Position numbers and translations under genes: made by a program. A stretch of 59,908 bases of DNA. Source: Deltaproteobacteria bacterium. GTDB lineage: Bacteria > Desulfobacterota > GWC2-55-46. The notes beneath the pieces were generated by a model that saw nothing but the letters and a program-made list of their open reading frames with translations, made no database searches and was not told the origin of the DNA. This document shows, in pieces, positions 10,201 through 18,000 of the stretch. The DNA lies in the NCBI GenBank assembly GCA_016234855.1, contig JACRNO010000006.1:1-59908 (forward strand), read 5' to 3'. The first letter of the stretch is position 1. Each line of letters opens with the position of its first letter.

Positions 10201-13200
10201 ATATCGATAGACTTCGTTACCGCGTTCCCAAGCGAATCCGAGACATTAAACGTAAGCCGGGTAGTCGCACCCTCTGTGAGCGCCACGCTGTAAGACCACG
10301 TCGAGCCTGCATCGGTTGCGTCTATAATCACGACATTATTGAGCATTACCGTAGACCCGGGCTCTTTAGTGCCGGATATGACCTGCACCTGCGTCGTCGA
10401 GGGATTCTGATACGGCGAGATGGTGAAAACCGGCGGCGTCGTATCCAGGGTTATCGCGGTGGTAACCGGAGCGGAACCGTTTCCGGCGGCATCTCTGGCT
10501 GTCGCTGAAATATTGTTTACCCCCTCCGCGAGAGGATAATTGTAACTCCACGAAGTCAGATCGCTTACAGCCACCCGCTGAACATTGTTTATGATTATCG
10601 CCGTATTCGCTTCCTTTGACCCGGTTAGCGCCTGGAACGGATTCTTCGTCGGCGTCGTTACCCGGCTTATCGCCGGCGCCGCGGGCGCCGCGGTATCAAG
10701 CTCGAACGTACCGGCATCCTGCGCGTTCAGCGCGTTCCCGGCCTTATCCTTTGCGTCTTTAACTTTTACCGTATACGTCCCGTCGCCGGTGGCGCCCGTA
10801 AACGTATATGACCCGCTCCAAGTCCTTGCGCCGGTCCACGCCCCGGTTATTTGATACGTGGTCGGGAAGAACCAGCCGCTGCCGATAGTTACGTTAAGCG
10901 GCGCATTCGTTGACATATCCTCGTTAAACGTAATGGTAAACGTCACCGTCTCGGCCCGATGCGGGCTTCCGGGGTTCATTGCAAGCGACTGCACCGCGGG
11001 CGGCGCGGTGTCCAGCGTGAAACCAAAGGAGACGGCGGCGCTGTTGCCGAGCGCGTCGGCCGGGTAGAGCGTAACGTTGTAGCTTGAGTCCGTAAATGCC
11101 GCAGACGGCGTAAATACCAGATGCCCCTGCGCAGTTGCCCACGCGCCCGCGACAACCGCTCCGGCGCCGTTTTTTACGATAGCGCCCGCGAGAGACGCCT
11201 GCAGGTCTATATCGGATGCATCAGTAAGGACTACGTCTATTGTCCCTGCCTGATTCGTAAACGAATTCACGGTCGGCGTAGAAGCCGCTATCTTCGGCGC
11301 CGTGGTGTCGCGCGCGACCGTAACGCTTACGGTCTGACTCTTGTTATCGGCCGCGTCCGCCGCGTATATCGTGAACGTGTTCGACCCTTCGCCGAGCGCG
11401 CCGGTATAACTCCACGCCGTATCGGCAAACGAGGAGACCAGCTTAAGGCTGTTTACGTAAACGTATGAATCCGCATCCTTGGCGCCTAGGAGCACAACGG
11501 AATTATCCCGCGTGGGCGACGTTACGCTGTTCGGGACCGGCGCGGCGGGCGGGACGGTATCGACCGTTATGACCGCCGAAGCCGGCGCGCTCCGGTTCCC
11601 GGCGGCGTCTTTAGCGTATACGAGTACGGTATTATTCCCGTCGATAAGACCGGAAACCCCCACACGCCAGGTGGTGGACGTCGGATATGAAACCGCTCCC
11701 GCGGCGCCGCTTGACAGGGAGACCGCAACCGAAGCGGTATCAAGGCTTCTTGCGCCTTGAATGGTTTGCGATGTAACGTTGGTGGGAGTGAGAACGGCGT
11801 TTATTACCGGCGGCAACGGCGCCGTGACGTCGTAGCCGAATGATATCTGCGCCAACGCCCGGTTGCCGAGGCCGTCCGTCGGATATATCTTTACGGTATA
11901 CGCGCCCTCTGTAAATGCGCTCGTTGGAGTAAATATTACGGCATCCGCGCCCGACGCCGTCCATGCGCCGGCCACGGCCTGCCCTGCGGCATCGGTGACG
12001 GATGCGCCGTTCAATGTCGCGTTGATATCGACCCCGGAATAGGCATCGGAAAGATTAACGGTTACGGACGTAATCAGTGTGTTATAAGCCCCGTTGTTCG
12101 CGGGGGAGGCGCTTACCACGGCGGGCGCGGCATTGTCCAGCGCAACCGTTACGAAGACCGGAAGACTCTCATTGCCCGCGGCGTCTTTGCCGGAGATACG
12201 GAGTTGATTTACGCCCTGCTGCGTCAGCGTGTAGGAGACCTGCCACGCCGTCAGGGCATCTACGGCCGTGGCCTGCGCGCCGTTTATCCATATTGACGAA
12301 TCGGCGTCTTTTGTGCCGCTGAGAGTTATAATTTGAGAAGTCGTCAACGACACAGCCTGAGTAACCGCGGGCGTTGCCGGCGGGGTGGTATCCATGAATG
12401 CGTTGATATAATGCTCAAGTATTTCCGCATCCGATAGCGCGCGGTTATAAATAACGATGTTGTCCAGAGAGCCGTTGAACTCCCTGCCCGGGATGGAGTA
12501 ATGTTTGCCTATCATTACGGGATTCGTGTTCTGCGCGATGCCGCGGGTCTCGGCCTTCGAGTTGTCGAGGACGCCGTCCACGTATAACTTCAGAACGCTT
12601 CCGTCATAGGTCCCCGCCAGATGATGCCATGCATTGTCGCGCATATCCGCCGTGGTGCTGATGACGCTCGTCCAATCGCTCCCGTTGCCGAAGCCCCAGT
12701 CTATCCTGCCGCTGCTTGCGCCCTGCATCAGCCATCCGGTTATGCCGCTTGTCCCATGCGATTTATCGATGACTAAAAAGTTCGATTTTTGGCTGACCGC
12801 CGCCTTGATCCAATATTCCACGGTAATGTTCTTCGTCATGCCGAAGGCGGCGTTGTGCGGCACGCGCGCGTAATCATCCACCCCGTCGAAACTCGCGGCA
12901 TGGCTTCCGACCTTGCCCGGCGCCGAGAAAGCCGCGCCGCTATACGGGGTGGCATTGTAGCCGTTCCCGGAAGCGTCGAACCAGTCGTTGTCCATGTAAT
13001 ATACGGCTACTATCTCCGGATAAACGGAACCGGCGGCAGTCGCCTTCACGCTCACGGGCCTGCCGTCCATCCTCCCCTGCATGTAAGACGGCAGCGAGAC
13101 GCTCACGGGCCTGCCGTCCATCCTCCCCTGCATGTAAGACGGCAGAGAGACGCTCACGGGCCTGCCGTCCATCCTCCCCTGCATGTAAGACGGCAGAGAG

Positions 13201-13298
13201 ACGCTCACGGGTTGCGACACCGTATTATCCGCGGCAGAGGCCGCGGATATAAACGCGAGCAATAGAGGCAGTATGTATGCTAAAAATCTCGTCTTCAT
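4206..13298 (-). CDS. Giant exported LamG/Ig/FnIII multidomain protein (5' part of split RHS gene)
   Basis: I place the start at the ATG at 13298, because it gives a clean signal peptide (MKTRFLAYILPLLLAFISAA) and has GGA upstream. The frame itself extends 21 codons further. After three 17-residue repeats comes a LamG-like jelly roll at about residues 95-300 (DNAWHHLAGTYDGS, FNGSLDNIVIYNRALSD). Many bacterial Ig-like domains follow (AAGNxS, LDTTPP linkers), then several FnIII-like domains (YNVYRSG type), CARDB/DUF11-like sheets, and a carboxypeptidase-regulatory-like domain near the C-terminus. The protein ends in a Cys- and Gly-rich segment leading into the RHS entry sequence. It is about 3030 residues long and was originally continuous with the RHS frame downstream. 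It is likely a surface stalk or adhesin carrying the RHS shell. It lies in the transcription unit downstream of the T2SS, which could export it. Confidence 0.85.
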   Translation of the reverse strand: MKTRFLAYILPLLLAFISAASAADNTVSQPVSVSLPSYMQGRMDGRPVSVSLPSYMQGRMDGRPVSVSLPSYMQGRMDGRPVSVKATAAGSVYPEIVAVYYMDNDWFDASGNGYNATPYSGAAFSAPGKVGSHAASFDGVDDYARVPHNAAFGMTKNITVEYWIKAAVSQKSNFLVIDKSHGTSGITGWLMQGASSGRIDWGFGNGSDWTSVISTTADMRDNAWHHLAGTYDGSVLKLYVDGVLDNSKAETRGIAQNTNPVMIGKHYSIPGREFNGSLDNIVIYNRALSDAEILEHYINAFMDTTPPATPAVTQAVSLTTSQIITLSGTKDADSSIWINGAQATAVDALTAWQVSYTLTQQGVNQLRISGKDAAGNESLPVFVTVALDNAAPAVVSASPANNGAYNTLITSVTVNLSDAYSGVDINATLNGASVTDAAGQAVAGAWTASGADAVIFTPTSAFTEGAYTVKIYPTDGLGNRALAQISFGYDVTAPLPPVINAVLTPTNVTSQTIQGARSLDTASVAVSLSSGAAGAVSYPTSTTWRVGVSGLIDGNNTVLVYAKDAAGNRSAPASAVITVDTVPPAAPVPNSVTSPTRDNSVVLLGAKDADSYVYVNSLKLVSSFADTAWSYTGALGEGSNTFTIYAADAADNKSQTVSVTVARDTTAPKIAASTPTVNSFTNQAGTIDVVLTDASDIDLQASLAGAIVKNGAGAVVAGAWATAQGHLVFTPSAAFTDSSYNVTLYPADALGNSAAVSFGFTLDTAPPAVQSLAMNPGSPHRAETVTFTITFNEDMSTNAPLNVTIGSGWFFPTTYQITGAWTGARTWSGSYTFTGATGDGTYTVKVKDAKDKAGNALNAQDAGTFELDTAAPAAPAISRVTTPTKNPFQALTGSKEANTAIIINNVQRVAVSDLTSWSYNYPLAEGVNNISATARDAAGNGSAPVTTAITLDTTPPVFTISPYQNPSTTQVQVISGTKEPGSTVMLNNVVIIDATDAGSTWSYSVALTEGATTRLTFNVSDSLGNAVTKSIDILYDTAPPASLAAGVLSADGSGRGTEAALSWPAYAEPADLGYYRLYYATSNFNTSSGMTAVSTVNKGTKALKVAGLTQGAPYYFAIVPVDTSGNFNAAVNTAFAVPADTAAPEDVTGLTATAGYGAVNGNYAALNWTASVNSTGDLAGQILYVDSGTGYDAGTPLGSTAVSYAASGLADAKRYRYRITTMDMSGHESAGVFADAVTRLANPTGLAAAPGNAKVALTWNAVNSPYVKQYVVYRKAAAAQQTGVGAMSLVKALTGTSFTDTGVVNGTTYQYAVTVLNTSGAEMTDVLSVSARPRQDETGPVIAAVNVTQGQIITAPLTVTASAQDAESPMGSVEIYVDSVLASSQTGAGASYFWNTVDVTDGNHTVTIKAVDGLGNVTTLPIGVIVSLAPPAVPSITSHIVAGTAPQYLVDINGVAPLFTNVTIRVNGVAVGQVAASTAGTFGYSGAALTEGDNFIAVKAVHRGGESAFSADYRIIVDTGAPNSPVNLSAKPGAGGTVQFTWGPGSGETPAGYNIYTSAAPFTLRTDAGVSRINTSLITYSLKEYIPANDNRMYYALSAVDSAGNESQLSNVVSASSDRVPPSVASLSFVYTNQAGGAVDQATVAGPGSVKVSLAVTEPLIELPFVSIEPQSGSPIVLTMSRIDAAHYQGTFTVNAQTPHGPTVYKFSGKDQLGNRGSGQGAGVTIDVHGPAASITSPATLWRITSAPVQVNVSFDEGPSSAPVMEIKDASGSSAPITNLLPVTALNWSGSADVSSLSDGNAEFVLKEAKDAFGNVSSTVGSGKTIMLYRDTVAPPPVPAGLVAAPKKGGAISLTWAKVDGALSYNVYRRAEGASSASFAAASPAASAADAPPADGVYYYSVASVGLLNSVSAPSAEVSVSSDGSAPAVPAGLTLGLSGSGVNVAWSAPSAPSTETPASYNVYRSGSPITSTAGLTPVAKATLPAAVDAAPVSTRRYYSVTALDSLGNESAPSDSVEIVFPVAPVRNLVLTKIDDGMPMLTWEASEAGIQGYFVYRNGSRITASPTPVASYTDGYYSGGAARYGISEVGSTGAESPIKEVILPDISLGIKPGTALRRGLIETVPVVMTSGSDVTVSSIEIKVGASAVSVMAGPFNLIAGAGLEVQKVAAADANAGAQTAVVTTAVITPAGGVTVRVSRTTAADVLNSGAALEVYSDPLMHGAQARVRLKVNNLGSARTEFLTSEGGGPTQQVSVKLKDQDGNLLASGNLFQVTGSVVNTGSYAGARITPGTSFLTDPVTFTVPAGAPYTVFIEASIQNTYYHYGQADVVTAPGLKTTVETGISDAAYGATASVAKDVYKQGEPVVITGQAISSLTGAPAALVPVKIGLSIKGFDRFYTVNTDASGNYSYTFTPGVSEAGTFDLWASHPDVTTKFAQARFSIAAIDLTPRVLNLRMAKNTSFDLPFTVKNLGDIEMTSVAFTPEVSPGVSAAVVNPGAAALAPGETRVLTYRVTAALDAPDNGFANLSVNTAQGVGAALTTNLSLVQAQPVIAASPSYIDGGIVRGSQKIEQFTITNAGLDTLRGAVLTPPSTPWMTLTTAPSIGDLKPGESRIVGVLVSPSAAIAQAIYDDRIVITSANHVPYTYNIQVSVTSNAVGGAMFDVLDDLIQDVSGASITIQHQMLLDLMYTVKTGADGTVSLFDIPEGRYAFNITAPGHKSYSGSFSVVPGLTVVVPVAMETTLVDIQWSVVPMTIVDSYEIKISQTFATNVPTPVLVTEPAGVVLPPLEPGGVYNGEFTVTNYGLIALDDARLEFPAAFDDYDIEVLSVIPATLAAMQKVTVPYRITRRAQIAAYLDGSSGASYASRKHGGYGSLFDEVSGYGGGSCYAGFAIITAGSAVICPGSMNERRVGRSSSHTVSRASSCGGGGSASTSYAFGPAPVGGSGGGGGSVPTTIGKDQCFSPACTNRMCEKDLRHCTGSSVLLSNGTYEFSASDLKTPAPSAPIILERTYRSNIVKSKKADDPVRAHHS
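13048..13211. repeat. 51-bp in-frame tandem repeat, three copies plus a partial
   Basis: Three head-to-tail 51-bp units start at 13048, 13099 and 13150, with a partial fourth at 13201. One unit differs by a single base. They encode 17-residue repeats (PVSVSLPSYMQGRMDGR) just after the signal peptide of the giant protein. Copy number can change without breaking the frame. Confidence 0.95.
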
Positions 13299-13638
13299 AA
13301 TCCATTCCGTGAAAGCGAACCGTTTTAACGGCAAACTGCCGGGGCTTATCCGATTGAACATTGACAGCCCAATAGCAGCGCGGGCAATGCCCGCCGTTTA
13401 CAGGAGCGAGTAGATACCCGTTTAAAACAGACGCAGGGACGGGTATTTTGGCGGGCCGCGCCCGCCCTGCTCCGTCATTCCCGCATGTTCTTAGCGGAAA
13501 TCCAATTCTTTTGTCTCACAACCAAATATGGATTCCCGACTAAAACCTCGGGAATGACGCTTCTGCGGGTAAATTCAGCTTGACAACCAAGACAGTATTC
13601 CACGAAACTTATTTACCCCGTCAACGCCCGCTCGCGCC
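13299..13638. other. Intergenic stretch with two ATTCCCG-family palindromic repeats
   Basis: This stretch separates the glycine-rich protein gene from the giant gene. It holds two ATTCCCG/CGGGAAT-family repeats in opposite orientation (13473-13504 and 13529-13558) and a GC-rich hairpin around 13450-13468 (GGCGGGCCGCGCCCGCC). No convincing promoter or gene was seen. The giant gene may be transcribed by read-through or from an unrecognised promoter here. Confidence 0.6.
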
Positions 13639-15015
13639 TTATACGCCGGCGGGTATCTCCTTGCCGCTTTCGGTTATGTAAATCACGCTCGAACCGCCGC
13701 CCATGACCGAAGAGACCCGCACCCTCTCCACCTTCTCGCCGTTGACGTAGAACGGCGCTCCGTTCGACGCGGTAAGAACGAACGTCGTTGAAATCGAGAT
13801 TATGGACGGGTATGCCTTTGAGAGCGTCAATTGCACGGCAGCGGTAGACGCCGCATCCGTCCCGCTCAGCGTGCCCGTTGCCGTGGTAACGGCGCCGACC
13901 TCTGGAGCAACAACGGCAGTAACGGTTGTCCCGACCGGTATGTTGGCTCCGCTGATCTCAATTGAGACCGGATTTACGGTATTAAAAGGCAGCGTGACGT
14001 CAAGACTGCCATACGTCCCGGATGGAACCGCGGGCACTGCAATGCCGCCGACCTTTGTTATGGAAAGTACCGGCATATTGGGCGGTGTTACAGAGGTCGG
14101 AAGCGCAAACGAATATACCGGCGTTGTAGTTGCTGTCCTGGTCATCGTGAACGTTTCAAGCCTTACGCGGCCATCCCCGCCTTTTCCGGCGGAGCCGCTA
14201 GCATATCCGCCAACGGCGCTTATCGTGCCATTCCCTGAGATGGTATTTGCTATCAAACGAATAGCGCCGCCGCTCCCGCCGCCGCCATACATAATGTAAG
14301 AAGAAGTCCCATTACCTCCCTTTGCAAATATTTGCCCTGCGACATTAATGGTCCCTGAAGACGCGATAAGTATTGCCCCGCCGCCGCCGCCGCCCGCTGG
14401 CCCGACATAGCTTATATTGCTCCCGCCCGCGCCCCCGCCGGAGCCTCCCAGCAGAGGCAATAACGTCAGGTTCCCGTAAGTGCTGCCTCCGGCGCCCCCG
14501 GGAAAACTTGTATTATTGGTTGACCCGGCATTGCCTGCTATCCAAAAGCTCCCGCCGCCGCCGCCGCCGGCATAACCATTGGCAGTGCCGTCAGATGTCC
14601 CTGGCTCGCCTCCGCCGATCCCCTGCCCCCTTCCGCTGGCGCTGCCTAAGGCGCCGCCCCTTCCGCCTTCAAATCCGCCCGGCCCGCCCTTTCCAGGGAT
14701 GAGTTGAGTGCCTATCGAGCCGCTTACGTCTATAGTTCCCCCTATAGTCACGTCTCCGGTTGCGAGTATCGTAACCGGGGTGTTGGCCGAATTCTTGCTA
14801 AAGGTGACTATCGCGCCATATGGGATATTAACGGTAGTGTAATTAAAGACCCCGCTTTCAGGGATCTGCAGGACGATACTCGCCGTAGGCGATAACGCCC
14901 CGTCAGCGCCCGTGCTGCCGCTTGAGAAAGCTGCTTGCGCGGAAGACGGCGCGGCAAGAAGCAATATTGACGACAAAAGACCGAACGTCAGAGCGATTAT
15001 CTTTCTTCCATTCAT
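13639..15015 (-). CDS. Exported glycine-rich surface protein
   Basis: The 458-residue protein has a signal peptide (MNGRKIIALTFGLLSSILLL... ending SAQA). Next is a beta-rich segment (VTILATGDVTIGGTIDVSG) typical of right-handed beta-helix or filamentous surface proteins. A long glycine-rich centre with runs of five to six Gly alternates with short hydrophobic strands (GAILIASSGTINVAG, GAIRLIANTISGNGTI). The last 150 residues look Ig-like. AAGGGGG precedes the ATG. It starts 45 bases after the cohesin gene stop, in the same direction, so it is probably co-transcribed. The specific function is not recognisable; a structural or coat role is inferred from composition. Confidence 0.75.
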   Translation of the reverse strand: MNGRKIIALTFGLLSSILLLAAPSSAQAAFSSGSTGADGALSPTASIVLQIPESGVFNYTTVNIPYGAIVTFSKNSANTPVTILATGDVTIGGTIDVSGSIGTQLIPGKGGPGGFEGGRGGALGSASGRGQGIGGGEPGTSDGTANGYAGGGGGGSFWIAGNAGSTNNTSFPGGAGGSTYGNLTLLPLLGGSGGGAGGSNISYVGPAGGGGGGAILIASSGTINVAGQIFAKGGNGTSSYIMYGGGGSGGAIRLIANTISGNGTISAVGGYASGSAGKGGDGRVRLETFTMTRTATTTPVYSFALPTSVTPPNMPVLSITKVGGIAVPAVPSGTYGSLDVTLPFNTVNPVSIEISGANIPVGTTVTAVVAPEVGAVTTATGTLSGTDAASTAAVQLTLSKAYPSIISISTTFVLTASNGAPFYVNGEKVERVRVSSVMGGGSSVIYITESGKEIPAGV

Positions 15016-15060
15016 ATTCTACCCCCTTGTTTATTCTCGGATGTTCAGGTTTAAACTCCC

Positions 15061-18000
15061 CTACTTCGCGTCCTCGAGGTACCGCATCTCCCCGAGTATG
15101 CCGAGCAGCCTGTCCATATCCAGCCTTGCTCCGCGCGCCTCAACGGATTCCATGCCGCCTATCGCCTCTATAGCGTCAAGCACGCTTGTGATATCCTTTT
15201 CCAACTTCACCTTGCCGCCGGCCGCCTTGTCTCTTATGCCCTCCATGAGCTTCACCATTGCCGCGGCATCTTCCCCGCCTTTGGCCCCTGCAAGGACGTT
15301 TAGCCTGTTGATGACCCCGTTTATCACGTCCTTCGCGCTTCCGGCGACGTTTATATCGATTGAAGCGGCCTGATAGCTCTTGACCGCGCCTTTATCCGCG
15401 TATGAAACAGACGTCGTAAGCGTATACGCGCCCGCGGCATCCGGCGTAAGCGCGAAGAAATTAACAAACTGCGTGCCGCCGGCCTTGCTAATCTCCTTAA
15501 CCCACGGATTATCCTTTATCCACGTGCCTGTGAACGTATCCACCAACCTGAAACCGGCCGGATAATTTTGCGTCACCGTGTAGTCCTGAACGCCCTGGAC
15601 GCCATTAACGTCGAGCTTTACCGGCACAAGGTCATACGGCAGATACGGCCCGCCGGCCGGCCTCGGCTTATGGATATATGCAAGCGACGATTTGACGGCG
15701 TTCTTGAACCTTTCGTCCTTGCTGAGCGACAGCCCGAGGTCAAAGGCCATGTACACGGCCTTACCCTCGCCGTAACTCTTTGCGAGCGCGCCGGGATACG
15801 CCCTGCCCTTGCCATCGCCCGGCATACTGGCGAGCAAGACGGCGCCCTGTCCCTCATCCGCCTTCACCGCGCTGCCGTAGGATTGCATGACGCCTGCGCC
15901 AGGGAAGGCTTCCGCAAATTCGACCTTATTGTCGGTTGTCGAAAGCGCTTCAAGCTTGTCTATGCCGAAGAGGCCGAAGAGGGACGGCTCGTTCAACAAG
16001 GATGCCGCCACGCCTCCTCCGGCGTTAACCCTTTCTTTCAGTTCACGCGCTGACTGTAAGCCCAACTGCTCCCTGCCGCCGAGGATCATATAATCGGTAT
16101 AGTAAATATTCCTCAGCTCCAGTTCGAACTCCGGCGCGCCCTTGACTATATAGTAGGCCGCGCCCGCGTCCGTCAGCGCCTTTTCAACCGAGGCCGTGTC
16201 AACGCATTTGTCCGCGGGGACCGAGCCGCGGCCATGCGTCTCGTCCTGCGCATCGTCCTGAGCGCATTCGTTCAGCCATACGAGAACCCTGACAAAATCC
16301 GGGACGCTGTTTGTTACCGTGACGCCGCCTTCCAACACGTCGAACGAGGACGATGCCAGGGTTTTATCGCCGACGCGCAGCGCCGCGCCGTAAGTCCCTG
16401 CGACGATATCCGCCGTGGTGGAAAGGTTTTGCGCCGCGCTCACGCCTGCGGCAACGCTTACAACCGACCTGAGCGTCTTCACGACGGTCTGTTTCGCGTC
16501 AGTGATGGTTATCGTAAGGGCTGCGCCGTCTATGCCGCGCTCCCCTGAATTCCTGAGATTGACGTTGAACTTCACCGCGCCTCCGCGCAGCACGCCCGAC
16601 GGAGAGACGTCCATCTCTCCATTCAGTCCTTCAAAGGACGCCGCCTTAGCCGTCCCGCCCGCCGGCTGCCCGGCGCCGGCCGCCGCGGTTTGCCCGGAGG
16701 CATCGGACTTCCCGCCTGCCGCCTCGGCCTCTGCGGCGGAATGCTCACTCTCCGACACGCCGTCGTCTTCTTTCTCTTTGCCGGCGTCCTGCGCCATGAA
16801 GTACTTAGCCTCCATGATCCTCAGGTATTCATCAAGCAGCGCCCGTATTGAATTCGTGTCAAATTCGAGTTTTTCGACGTTGAATATCACCTGAACCACG
16901 CCGCGGACGACCTTATTCAAGTCGTCCCTCGTGACAGACGGCCTGGACTCGGCCTCGGCAAACCCGGCAAGTATCCCGCCTATCTCCTCAGCCGAACCCG
17001 GGTGCAGCGCAATCTGTTCTTGCAGCAGGGTCTTCACCTTTTCGGCAAGGCTTGCCGAATCATCCGCGACGGTTATCGTATACGTATAACTGCCGATCGG
17101 CCTTGCCTGACCGCCCGCCATCAGATACGCATCAGTCGTCTTTGTGTAATTCCGCGCATGGTCGCCGGGTCTCACGAAGTACCTATACGACCCGCTCTGA
17201 CCGTTCTCCAAGTGCACCGCAAACTCAAGACTGCCCATATCGAGATCGAATAACGGCGTATACGCAAGCCCGTCGCTCAGAGTATCTTTCAACGTCACGT
17301 CGGCTTCAACGCCGTTGAGCGCGAGCACCGTCTCAAGCAGCATGACAGAGGCTGCGCCGCTGTCGGGGATTTCAGGCGCCATATAAAACGCGGCGTTCCT
17401 TAAAAGGTCAGCATATTGTCCGGTGCCTGATGCAAGCGCGGACCCGATGATATCGAACGCCATAAAGAGCGCCTTGCCTCTTCCGAACCCGTTCAGTATC
17501 GCCCCTGGCGCGGCCTCGGTCGCATTCCCGTGCTCTCGCTGAAGCGTCAGAGTCCCTATTGCCGTGCCGCCGTCAACCTCGACTATCGAGATATCTCCGT
17601 AGACCGCAACGGTTTCACCCCCGGATATCGCGCTGCTTGCAAGGGTCAACGTTCCGGACGGCTTATCTTCGCCTTGATTAGCCTTGTTTTCAACTTGGGC
17701 GCTCTTATCTTCGCCGTGACTACCCTTGCCTTTAATCCCGAATACGTCGGCAAGCGCCGGGTGCTCGCCGTCCTTCCATCCGGAGACTATGATACCCATC
17801 CCTCTCCTTACACCTTCCCTCAATTCCCGCAATATGATTGCGTCCTCAGGCACATCCTCCCCTAATATCGCGGCTATGTTATACACCCCGGAACGGAATG
17901 CCTTTACGAACTCATTCTTGTCCGCCACCATCGTGTAATAAGCGTCAGTCCCCGCAAACGCATCCCTGAGGAATGCGCCTGCGGAAGCGGCATCATACTC

